NCBI GenBank assembly: GCA_034698045.1
Contig: JAQGAU010000440.1
Location: forward strand, 1-28,125
Direction of reading: 5' to 3'
Length of the DNA: 28,125 nucleotides
Source of the DNA: Paramacrobiotus richtersi
Taxonomy: Eukaryota; Tardigrada; Eutardigrada; Parachela; Macrobiotidae
Shown: positions 18,421 through 27,509 of the stretch, in pieces
Layout: the number at the start of each line of letters is the position of its first letter
Numbering within the stretch: position 1 is the stretch's first letter
Program-made: the position numbers and the translations under genes
Notes under the pieces: model-generated
The model's database searches: none
What the model was told of the DNA's origin: nothing
What the model saw: only the letters and a program-made list of their open reading frames with translations

Positions 18421-20269
18421 ACAGTCTGTTACGCTATCACAGTGGACGCTGATGTAGCACCATATGCTTACGTTTATCATGCCCAAATAACGGGGTACAT
18501 ACAGGGATTCCACGGAAATCCGGAATTGTTTCTGACACCCACATTCTCCAGTTCCGAACCAACTGAGCTCTGAACGGGTTGGTTTTTCGGCCCAGCGTGT
18601 CCACTGATTCGTCGTAATAGTTCCGATATTTTTTTTGTTAGACATCGGTTCGTATGTACGGCAAGGGAGCGTAGGCGAGAAGAGAGAGGAGAAAGTGCCT
18701 ACCCAAGGCGAGAAGTTTCTAAATACTATTTTTCTTAAAGGTGTGGCATCACAAAATGCTTCGTTTCTCAATCGCCTCCGTTGTACTCTGAAAGCACTGT
18801 TTGAGGTGTCACTTACCGCTCTATCTGATGCGTATGTCCGACCCGGGGTCATATAGTATGTCCACGCTTATTTTGCAGAGTGAATGCAAGACGTCCGAAA
18901 ATTTTCGACAATTGTTTTCATTGCGAGATTCGTGCCGCTTTTCCTCGTGCATAACGTTGCGGTTCAGATGTGATTACTCGCAGATTCCCAAAACGATGTC
19001 GAAAGTTTGTACCAGGCACGTACGCACATCCCTCTGGCGGACCATCCGCCACTTACGATCGCCTGAGATCATGATTATTGAAGGCAAAACTTGAAATACG
19101 TCCGCGTCTGCATTACACTACGCGTCAGCATTAAACAAGCCTAACGACATACAGTTTAGCTCGAACAACCCATCTGCACATTTGTGCAAATATAGTCTTT
19201 TCTTTGCTGTCGAAGGCCACTGTTATTTACCAGTTAACGCCCATGCAGATTCTTCTGGCTTAATGGGTGACGGGAACAGGGGGCGTTGCGTTTCAAATTG
19301 AACTCGCCTTTGGGTTACGAGACGCGCCGGGCACATCTGTTGCGTGATCGGTGCAATACTTTTTGCCAGTTTGACCTGGGTGGCAGTTCGACCTGGGTGG
19401 CAGTTTGACCTTATTATATCGAACCCGCGGTATAGCACAACTGAAATAGATGACTATGCGTATTACAGACAAGATAACGGAGCAAAAGCAGAAAAATTCA
19501 CTTCTCCTGATGAAAATGGCAGCCGTTTTTTCATTTTATGAGCCACTGCTGCTGCAAAAGATATCTGCAAACTAGTTGCTCAAAACCTTTGTCATGCACT
19601 TAAGCCTGAGTTTCGCGACGCTAAGTACCTTTGGAATTAATCACCCGGACGAATTGCAGATCTGAAATGGTTCTACAACATACTGATGAGCGGTCTCTGC
19701 TGTACCTTTCGTGCAGAGTATTTCGCGCTCGAGCACAGGACGATGTCGGCACAAAGTCCACGGAGGAGACGGATAACCGTCAAGTCAAGGGGCTCGGGGA
19801 GGACAAGGCAGCGTCGCCTGCGGACCGCAAACGGTGAGCGGTAAGCCATGACTACGTAGTGCCTCGGTTGTGTATCAACACAGAAGCAGTGGTTTCCGCA
19901 CTTTGTATGACGCTGAAAGCACTTAGTTAGTGTGTACAAGTCTTCTGGTGTACCGTTAATTGTGATTAATAAAAAAAAGCGGAACCTGATGTTTGGAGTA
20001 GGCTATTTAACACAGCAGAAGCGACAAATGATTTGCATTGAAACTGAGTAAAGCAGTTGTCAATTATTTTGGTATTATTGATTCGACCACCGATGGAAGA
20101 AGACGACGACAGCAATTTCAAATGGTAGCGAGATTGTTCACCACCTTCAACACCCACAGGTCTCTCCGAGCTGGATGACAACTTCCAGTGGCAGCATGTG
20201 TTTACACATCCACTTCAGATCTGGAACATTGTCGGTTTAGGAATTAGTAATGATCATAAGTAAGCGACG
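18421..20269. other. Stretch without a recognised gene
   Basis: Several open frames of 65-165 codons overlap on both strands, and none carries a motif I recognise. The minus-strand 165-codon frame (18852-18355) runs over the kinase tail and is probably a shadow. A 17-bp direct repeat (GCAGTT(C/T)GACCTGGGTG type, about 2.7 copies) lies at 19365-19410. The plus-strand frame at 19344-19541 contains a polar, protein-like stretch (TEIDDYAYYRQDNGAKAEKF) that could be an exon. Confidence 0.35.
19365..19410. repeat. 17-bp tandem repeat, about 2.7 copies
   Basis: The phrase GCAGTT(C/T)GACCTGGGTG is repeated head to tail with one variable base. It is a short local expansion. Confidence 0.7.
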
Positions 20270-20278
20270 TCGGATTTG

Positions 20279-20500
20279 GGCTCGGCCAACTTTACCTTTG
20301 CCGTTTGCTTTGCCTTTGCTGTTTTCTTTGCCGTTTGACACTTTGCCGTGCACTTTACCTTTGCCGTTTACTTTACCTTTGCCGTTTACTTTACCTTTGC
20401 CGTAACACTATAACGTACATACACTTTGCCTTTGCCGTAATTTGACAGATTTGCCGTTGTATTTTAAATTTATCGAAACTTTGAAGTTTTAAAATCAACG
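20279..20500. repeat. Left inverted repeat with 18-bp subrepeats
   Basis: Units close to ACTTTACCTTTGCCGTTT occur about six times with variants (CTTTGCCGTTTGAC, CTTTGCCTTTGC). The same order is mirrored at the right end, so the whole array, and not single units, is inverted. Confidence 0.85.
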
Positions 20501-21349
20501 TATGCACACTCTGTACATTGGAAATTGCTGCCCACCACATACAGGACGCACAATGGAAGCACTGTACGAAATTTCCATACGGTTTTTTAACAAGTGGCAG
20601 ACCTACCGGAATCTAACGTTAGACAAAAGGTCCCAGAGGAATTCATATAGCAGTATGACGTTTCGTGTTTATTTTGCTGTCAAACCGTCGTACACCACAA
20701 CTCCAGGCAGCAACTGTGGCAGGAAACGCAGATGACTTTGCAGCTCTAGTTCGAACAACTACCACATCAAAGCACTTTATTGATAAGTAAGTACAAATGA
20801 ATATTACGAACCACGACGTTACACGAGTGTGATACATTTGGGGAAACAACTTTTACGATTCCGAATTTGGATTCGAAACTTTATCAGCGGCCGACACTGC
20901 GCCTGTCGTGCGGCCAGACATATCGTTGAACGTGGAATTATCCGCAATATGCACAACAAAACCGCTCGAAGCTCACTTCGTCAGCAGTTTATCCGTCGGA
21001 AGAATCTTCGCAAACGCAATGCCAGATCTGTAACTATAAGATCTTTCAGATAGTTCTTCGTAACGCTTGTACGTGAGCCGTTTTAACATTATGGTGAACA
21101 AAACAGAGCTGATACTGTAGCTGTGTAGAAGATCGTACGGATGCAAACTTGTCGACGAAGTGCCCGGTGGTTCGGGTTCTCCGTGCTGATTACGATGGCC
21201 ACAAATCCCGTAATTAACTCACCGTACTCAGGCGTACTGTGGACTTCCTGGGCTGTATGCTTGTGGAGCACAGCAATGCTGAATGTACAGATTTATGTGA
21301 CAATGAGTATGCGACATCTTATGGCATGCTCCGTACTTCATTGATATGA

Positions 21350-21547
21350 CGTTAAATCTTAAAAGTTTCGAAGAAGCTTAAGTGTTAACGGCAAATCTGT
21401 CAATTACGGCAAAGGCAAAGTGTATGTACGTCATAGTGTTACGGCAAAGGTAAAGTAAACGGCAAAGGTAAAGTGCACGGCAAAGTGTCAAACGGCAAAG
21501 AAAACGGCAAAGGCAAAGCAAACGGCAAAGGTAAAGTTGGCCGAGCC
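21350..21547. repeat. Right inverted repeat with 18-bp subrepeats
   Basis: Mirror of the left end. Units read AAACGGCAAAGGTAAAGT on the plus strand. The inner limit is soft: matches continue weakly into TCGAAACTT-like sequence on both sides. Confidence 0.85.
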
Positions 21548-21556
21548 TCGGATTTG

Positions 21557-22140
21557 TGTTAAATGATTAAGGGTAAATGGAAGGACCGATTCGGGTTTGG
21601 ATTTGAGCGTGATTCAAAGGAGCACACGGAAGTTATCTGTGTCTCGAGAGCTACTGCGTAGTCTGGTATAGGAGCACGTGGAAATAAGCTGTGGTTAGAA
21701 GGCAAAGCCATCGGCGACTGGGCTTACAAGTCACATGCAATAAAGAAATTGCAAGGATCACAAACATTCACCAAAACTGTGCATTGTGAGAGAAACGCAA
21801 AGACCATGGAAAACAACAAAGTCAGTTACAAAAGTTAAGCTTACAAAGGCGCGACATCATTTGGAGCCCCGAATCCAATCCAAGTCTCGTAACGCATCTT
21901 CGGTAGAACGCATGAACGCAAGGATTCATCAGGATCGCAAACAGTGTAACCATGCATGATGGATTTCATGCAGTGGACGGCTCTGTAGGCGGCGTGGAAT
22001 GGTCACCAACGGCTCGTTGCTTATTTCAAGAATCAGAAATACATCGCAGCACGACTTTATGGGAGTCTGGAAACGCGGCTGGCTGTTTCTTCTTTGAATC
22101 TCGTGGTAACTGTCCTAAAATCAGCAACGAGTCTAGAACT
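21557..22140. other. Stretch without a recognised gene
   Basis: No domain, repeat or splice pattern is convincing. A 71-codon plus-strand frame (21952-22167) leads up to the integrase relic and may be decayed sequence of that element. Confidence 0.4.
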
Positions 22141-22164
22141 ACACCGTCACATTTCTATTCAGCA

Positions 22165-22600
22165 TGACCGGTGCATTGCCTGTATCCGGCGGCCTTTCAA
22201 CGTTTAGCATTCTTTCCTTCAGGAGGCCCTTTCTACACCATTGAAATCGATTTTCAAGGCCCGTTTCCACCTCTGCAAAGGATAATCATCTCGTGGCGAT
22301 TAATCAGCTGAGCAAATTATTAGAAACCCGTCCAGTTAAGAATACCAACGACGAGGCCGCCACTCGCTTCATCCTGGGTGAAATCATCCTTGCGACCTGG
22401 AGTCTCACATCATATAGTATCCGACCAAGGTACTCACTTCTGCAATCACTTCTTGCAGAATCTTTCTACTTCGACCGAATTTTCACCAGAAAATTTATAA
22501 CAGCTTACGACCCTCAGCCGAATGCAGTGACTGATGGGCTACATCGTTTGTAGCAAAGGGTGTTCAAGGTATCCTGCTGGTTTCCCGGATGGTCCTTTGC
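22165..22600 (+). pseudogene. Retroelement integrase relic 3 (source family of copy 1)
   Basis: In changing frames this reads CIACIRRP (22172-22195, the Cys pair of the zinc-binding region), then PFYTIEIDFQGPFPPL (22228-22275) and VAINQLSKLLETRPVKNTN (22293 on). The second-Asp box DQGTHFCNHFLQ follows at 22423-22458, then TAYDPQPNAVTDGLHRL near 22503-22553. The first catalytic Asp is Asn here and the third (Glu) is Asp, so it is inactive besides being frameshifted. The same DQG…TAYDPQ…TDGLHRL sequence occurs at 9.28-9.41 kb, including the Glu-to-Asp change. This points to a shared, already defective ancestor or to a lineage feature. SAND coding follows 100 bp later on the same strand. Confidence 0.75.
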
Positions 22601-22698
22601 TGGTGTTGCAAGGGCTTTAACTGGAAGTGTGGGTTCTAACAGAGTCCAGAATCTAAGAGAGTATGCATGATTGGGACAATCTTGTCCAACATATATAG

Positions 22699-23466
22699 GG
22701 CACGTTTGTAATTAATGAAAAGACGTTGGAATTGTATCTAGTGCTAACAGCTCTCTGGAAACTGGAACACTCTCCGCTGACCTCTCAGTCAGCGACGCGC
22801 GAATTTGTACTTCCCCACTTTACTAATACACCTACAGCGAAATACGCGAAGTATTCGGATTACATTAAGCCCCTAATAAAGAGCAATGATTTGGTTATCG
22901 AGGTCACATGTGGAGTGAATCGCAGGGATTTGTAAAGGTCTCGCCTCTGTGAAGGCAGTAGAGGCTCGTGTATATTTGTCAATAGCGTCGGCTTTTTAAC
23001 GCCGAACCAATTTCAACACCTAAGTGGGAGAGATAGGTCCGAAGACTGGAAACGCTCCATTCACCATCAGGGAAGAAGCTTGAAATTGATATTGGTGCGC
23101 GTGCCAGGCCTCGTGCATCCGCACGAAGCCGGTTGTGCATGTACTTATCGTCGAAATCGGTATGATCCTGCAATATTCAACCGGCAACCTGTGGCCATGC
23201 CGGCCACAAAAAAAAACCGGTCTAACAGCGATGGCCAGCCGTCGATCACATATCCAGCCAGGACCAGCAAATCAGTTGTCCCAATCGCAAGCAAACATTG
23301 CATTTGGAAGCCGTATTTGACCGACGAATCACCCCTGGCCATGGATCTAACTCTGAAACCGGGTGCGTGCGCCCGCGGGAATACAGAATTTTACCAGAAA
23401 CCGGCAATTATTTGCCGTAACCTGCTGCCCGATCGGCAAGGCATGGGATTGTTCAATTGTACGTGA
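22699..23466 (+). pseudogene. SAND-domain coding sequence, copy 3, one nonsense codon
   Basis: A single frame of about 255 codons runs from 22699 to a TGA at 23464, broken only by a TAA at 22933-22935 where copy A has TTA. The N-terminal 60 residues (INEKTLELYLVLTALWKLEH, later YSDYIKPLIK) are unassigned. SAND starts at 22882 (SNDLVIEVTCGV), with GSCIFVNSVGFLTPNQF, SEDWKRSIHH and the HPHEAGCACTY tail. The last 100 residues are Pro/Lys-rich and differ in frame from copy A because of a 19-bp length difference at about 23177. The exon junction that is preceded by an intron in copies A and B is continuous here. Upstream is integrase relic 3. It may be a retrocopy or part of a mobile element. Confidence 0.7.
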
Positions 23467-23504
23467 ACGCTCATTGTCTATGTGAAACGACTGTTAATAC
23501 ACGT

Positions 23505-24260
23505 TTTTAAGTGACCAGCAGGGATCAGCGGTTCGACTATCGTGGTTATTGCCTTTTGCATCTAGGAAGAACAGGTCCTGAAACGTCCTACATAATTTGT
23601 ATATTTCGGTGACAAGGAGACTGCAGTGTTTATATTGTATGTATTCAAGTATATTATACGTACTTAACTGAACAACGGACTTCAGCTTTTTGACTGCAGT
23701 GGTTACTGCCTGCTGCATCTGGCACGAACAGATTCTGCAACGACCTTCGTAGTTTGTGTATTTAAGGGATCAACGAGTTTTAGCGGTTCAACAGTCCTCT
23801 TAATGTCTGCTGCATCGGGTACCTAAAGGCCTTGCCACGCCTTTGGTAATCTGCATATTTAATTGACAACCAGACCGCAGTGGTTTGACTGTCTTGAGTA
23901 TGCCTGCTGAATCTGGCCTGAGAAAGCCCTGCGACGCCCTCTGTAATGCTGTGCGGTATCAAGTGACTAACCTGTGACTGCAGCGGTTCGAGTATCCAGT
24001 TATTGCTTGTGGTATCTGGTACCCGAAGGTAATGTCACGTTCTTCGTAGTCTGCATATACAACTGACGAAGAGACTGTAGCGGTTCGACTGCCCAGGTGA
24101 TTCTTGCAGCATCTGGAGGAAAAGGTCTTGCCACGTCCTCCGTAGTGTGCTTAGTTAAGTAACCAGTGGGCTGCACCGCTACAGCGATTCGACTTCCGTG
24201 GTTATTGCGTGCAGCATCCGGCAAGAACACATCCAATGTCTTTCATAATCTACATATTGC
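23505..24260. repeat. ~100-bp tandem repeat, seven degenerate copies
   Basis: A conserved box (AGCGGTTCGACT, then about 20 bases later GCTGCATCTGG) recurs at 23527, 23684, 23782, 23879, 23982, 24079 and 24183, so the period is 97-104 bp apart from one interval of 157 bp with extra sequence. Each unit also has a CCACGTCCT(T/C)CGTAGT-like part and a TGCATATTTAA-like part. Copies are divergent, so the array is old. The short open frames inside it are not considered genes. Confidence 0.8.
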
Positions 24261-24800
24261 AGAGAGAGGTAAGATCAACCAGTCATTTAGGTCACAGAGG
24301 CTTATCCACACGCATGTTGACCTATCACCGGTTTTTACAAACTTGCTGCTTACAAACCTACAAAGCCGCTAACGTAGTGATATTGTCCACTAGTAGCCAT
24401 TTCAGTCTGCCTTCCGAAATAGAGCGTTGGTCTGCAGAATGTGGTTAAGTACACAGTCTGCAAGGTTCGCCTCCGCGTGGAAGTCTGCGCGACTGTAAAT
24501 CCAGAAGCTTACAGGCAGTGTCTAACGCTCGAGAGTGAGTCTTGGGTGGAGTGCAGCTAAGCGAGAGGCCATGCTTCAGAACTCAGGGACTTATGTAAAG
24601 CTGGGTGTTCAGCCGTGTCGAAGGTCAGCCCGAATTTCCACCAGGCAGTGTATGCCAAAGGAAGTAAACTCCCTTGTGACGCATTAGCATAAACCTGGCC
24701 AAACAGACGTAAACACACGCTGTAAAAAAACTATACACAAACTAATATACAAATACCAGCGTTTCCTGGGCGGTTGCTCGTACGACAGCTACTGATAAGA
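24261..24800. other. Stretch without a gene
   Basis: Two overlapping plus-strand frames (24166-24372, 24209-24448) start inside the tandem array and show no domain. The rest holds nothing I can support. Confidence 0.5.
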
Positions 24801-24820
24801 ACATACTTTCACGCCGGTGC

Positions 24821-25012
24821 TTACAGTGACAAATTACACCAATACATGCTCAATCCTAGTAACGAGTATCCTAACGTGGTACAAAAAGGAACGTACCGTC
24901 TATTTCCGCGCAAGATGGCGTCCGTGTTACCCATGAGTATTTGGGCCAAGAGCTCGTTGGGAAGGTCTCCGATCATCATTTCTAGTCCGGCCGACATATA
25001 ATTGATAATCAT
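24821..25012 (-). CDS. Small ORF with F-box-like start
   Basis: The minus-strand frame starts at an ATG right after an in-frame TGA and encodes 63 residues. Residues about 12-35 (EMMIGDLPNELLAQIL…) resemble the first helix of an F-box (LP.ELL..IL), which docks substrate receptors to Skp1 in ubiquitin ligases. The rest of the F-box is not convincing and the C-terminus is hydrophobic. It could be the first exon of an F-box gene or a chance match. Confidence 0.25.
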   Translation of the reverse strand: MIINYMSAGLEMMIGDLPNELLAQILMGNTDAILRGNRRYVPFCTTLGYSLLGLSMYWCNLSL

Positions 25013-25439
25013 ATTAAATCAAAAAATTATTTATGCATGATATTGTTTTGCAATGGTCGATAATTTACAGGAAATAACCGCGAACCATACTCCAACACAC
25101 GACAAGCCCATTCAACAATGCCGGTAAGCGGTGTGTTACCGTGTGTATATTTTAGCTCATTAATTATCAAAAATTTTGGAAATGCTTTAAAGTTCCATGG
25201 ACTCGGTGGGTCAGATTATTCAATCCGATCAACCGAATCAAGGAGGCCTCTCGACAAATGACTTTCTCGCTCGACCTTTCGTAAGCTTTGACGACAATCA
25301 CGGGATAGCCGCAACTCAAGACGGACCTAATTGCTCTAACTTTTTCGCCATGCTGTAAAACGCAGCATAAATATTTGCAGCTTTCCGCAGCATTTAGCTT
25401 TGTAAAGTAGATTTGTCACTTGTTAGGTTAGAGCAGCCA

Positions 25440-25625
25440 CTTCCGTATGGCAGCTGACAAATTCATATTTAAAACGGCCATATATATGCTGATCAAGTTC
25501 CCACAGAGAAAGTTCTCGAATTCGCCAAGGGTGCCTACGGTTGGTGACCTTCTATGCCTTTGCCTACGACGAAGCATTTGCTGCTTATCTGGACATGATT
25601 TCTCATCACCACCATGGGTAAGTCC
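25440..25625 (+). pseudogene. Exon-like coding relic, family unknown
   Basis: Two adjacent frames look coding. The first reads ADQVPTEKVLEFAKGAYG (about 25489-25543), and one base out of frame comes TFYAFAYDEAFAAYLDMI followed by HHHHG (about 25548-25616). It ends at a GGTAAGT donor-like site (25616-25622). The frame change could be decay. No family recognised. Overlapping open frames in other registers on both strands are less protein-like. Confidence 0.3.
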
Positions 25626-25798
25626 TTGTGAAACTAAGTGTACTGCAATGAAGAAATTCGACAATTTTCGAAGCAACAGAGCGGTGTAAAACTGCGACAA
25701 ATTTTATTTGCCAAAGTGGACGCCATAGTCATTCAGTGCTATGTTTCGGTTAGCAGAAACTGCTGATTTGAAGGAATAGCCACATTGCGTTGTTGCAG

Positions 25799-25914
25799 TA
25801 ATGAGGCAGGATTGATTGTTGGCCACTGGATCGAGGTCCATGAGGCTGTGTTTAACAACATGCAACAACTACTTAGAATTCCGCAGTTATTGGTAAAATT
25901 TGATCCTGTAGCGA
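25799..25914 (+). CDS. Exon-like frame bounded by splice signals
   Basis: After a GCGTTGTTGCAG acceptor-like site the frame reads NEAGLIVGHWIEVHEAVFNN and continues for about 18 more residues to a GAAG|GTATCA donor-like site. Length and composition fit a small internal exon, possibly of the same gene as the piece at 25440-25625. Not identified. Confidence 0.3.
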
Positions 25915-25919
25915 AGGTA

Positions 25920-26230
25920 TCATAGAATTAACATAGATCGCGTTTTCATAGCCCTATACGTCCGCAATTAGGTCAATATTATGATTTTCCTGTACTACGC
26001 CAGCAAGGTTTTGAACGGTAAGCAACCTCGTTACGGAGTAACTAAGCTTCCCTAGAGTGTTTAGCCGTGTTACTGGTCATCAAACGGTAAGGAATCTTTA
26101 AGAATCAGGTCCACCAGAGGTGAATTTCCTTTAAATTGTGTTTCCGTGATCGGTTTCGACCGGGCGATCTGCGCCCACTTCCCTTTGATGTTGAGTGAGT
26201 AAACGCTTCGATGCTACTAGAACCCAAGGT
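25920..26230. other. Stretch without a firm gene
   Basis: Only a short frame (NIMIFLYYASKVLN, about 25975-26020) before a GGTAAGC donor-like site suggests an exon. The evidence is weak. Confidence 0.3.
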
Positions 26231-26234
26231 TTTG

Positions 26235-26960
26235 TTAAGGAAATGCAATGGTCACAATTTTCTGATATTGTTTATTGACCTTTGAGAGTCTACTGGTAAA
26301 CATCTTCACCGTTCTTGCAACGAAGTGGACAACTGGGACTTCCCCATGGCCCGTCATCCTTGGCTGCAGTCCGAGACACTCGCTATCCATATAAGTCACA
26401 CAGAAATACAAAAAAAAGCGACCGGTTGAAGGCTGTTTTCCCGCATGAATCTTCTGAACCCAGCGGAAGACACTGCAATGCGTATTCACCCAGGTGACGT
26501 GACGTTAATCGATGAGTTTGTAATCGCTCGGCAGTTGCGTGATGGCAAAAGCGTTGGGCAGGCTGACATCCCTCCGAGCGGAGGTCACTGTTGTAATATG
26601 GATATTTAGGCAGTCCTCAAGCAACATCGGGTTGTGGTCGAAGAGATATCCTAAACATACAGAACCAGCCAAATCGTCCTCGATAATTCCGTACAAATTT
26701 AGGTAAGGTACTTTAGGCCTAACGGCTGAAGTTAGCACTTCCTGAAATAAAGGTTGGCGAACAGATATCGACGTGGAAGCTGGACGCTTACGTGCTATGT
26801 TACGTAAGCATGCCGCGGTATGCTCATGGTCAGCGGCCCAATCGGCGAAGTCAAGTGAGTCGAACATGGCACAGATACAGTTCTTGGACAGAGCGACTAA
26901 TGACTGTCTTTGTACCGGCTTTTGTATACCATATAGTCTACTAGTTGATATTCGCGGTTT
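26235..26960 (-). pseudogene. Minus-strand coding-like fragments, unidentified
   Basis: Two open frames (26867-26505, 120 codons, and 26489-26235, 84 codons) continue in the direction of the relic at 26988-27459. The first starts MFDSLDFADWAADHEHTAAC and has a Leu/Asp-rich middle (YLNLYGIIEDDLAGSVCLGY). No domain recognised. They may be downstream parts of the same decayed gene. Confidence 0.3.
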
Positions 26961-26987
26961 TCGTTAGGCTGACTGCAGCGCAAGATT

Positions 26988-27459
26988 TTACCAGGATCGA
27001 CAGCGCCAAGGAACTAGGCGACTGCAGTCACACGCGGTCATTTTGTGACCATTAACGGTTCGAAAAGGAGCCATGATAAGTAGACAACATAGCATGGTCA
27101 TCAGAGTGCGGGTTCCACCAGCTGCACGTTTTCGCTTAGGTTCGGGATCGGTTATCGCTTTGTCCGTAGTCGCATCTGCTGGCACGCGCTGTACCACAGA
27201 CGGCATCACCGGACCTGTGTCGACAAACTTGGCGACAGTTACATCCGGGCGAAATTCCACATTGAGTTGAATTTGGGCAAACTAGTTCGGGTGTTCGGGC
27301 CGTGTTCCGCCACAGTCGTATTCACAACGCCAAATGGGCTGAGAGTGGTTCTGACGGAAGAGGCTTATGATGGTATCAATTTCTCCGTTGGAGAAGTAGC
27401 ACGCTTTGTCCAGTATTCGTTCAGTCACGCAGCGGCAGCGCTCTTTCGAGGTAATGCTG
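26988..27459 (-). pseudogene. Minus-strand relic with hydrophobic leader, possible retroelement glycoprotein start
   Basis: The minus-strand frame from about 27459, just after an ATCATTTTCAG acceptor-like site, runs to 26988 with a single TAG at 27282-27284. The first part is polar with Cys residues (WRCEYDCGGTRPEHP). The second has a basic KRKR stretch followed by a hydrophobic run of about 14 residues around LMTMLCCLLIMAP and then a Cys-containing segment. Basic stretch, hydrophobic core and Cys-rich follow-on resemble a signal peptide of a membrane glycoprotein, as found in some env-bearing retroelements. This is an impression, not an identified homology. A chance plus-strand frame overlaps. 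Confidence 0.3.
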
Positions 27460-27509
27460 AAAATGATTCATTTGTCATTTGTTTTCAGGTTACAACTTGA
27501 AGCAAGCTA

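Larger units (their letters stand above)
20279..21547. mobile_element. Non-autonomous Mutator-like element, 1,269 bp, 9-bp target duplication
   Basis: Both ends carry GGCTCGGCCAACTTTACC in inverted orientation and are flanked by the identical 9-mer TCGGATTTG (20270-20278 and 21548-21556). The inverted repeats extend about 200 bp inward, weakening toward 20500 and 21350. They consist largely of 18-bp tandem units of the type ACTTTACCTTTGCCGTTT. A 9-bp duplication and long ends are typical of Mutator-like elements. The roughly 850-bp interior has three frames of 67-77 codons (20502-20735, 20829-21053, 21141-21344) with no recognised transposase motif. The middle one is very basic (Arg-rich). 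It needs a transposase from elsewhere; the transposase relic at 11.7-12.5 kb is of the right superfamily. Confidence 0.85.

Noticed and set aside
18355-18852. 165-codon minus-strand frame
   Set aside because: It overlaps the kinase tail on the other strand and shows no domain; taken as a shadow, though a real exon cannot be excluded.
23527-24200. GGTTCGACT in each ~100-bp unit resembles a tRNA T-loop or B box
   Set aside because: No A box at the right distance, no cloverleaf and no CCA-like end; several units have lost the GGTTCGA core. A tRNA-derived SINE is not supported.
23505-24260. CRISPR-like regularly spaced repeats
   Set aside because: Units are ~100 bp, homologous over their whole length without unique spacers, and the sequence is eukaryotic in character.
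27267-27500. 77-codon plus-strand frame
   Set aside because: It is antisense to the longer minus-strand frame (one stop in about 157 codons), which has better protein-like features; kept out as a probable shadow.
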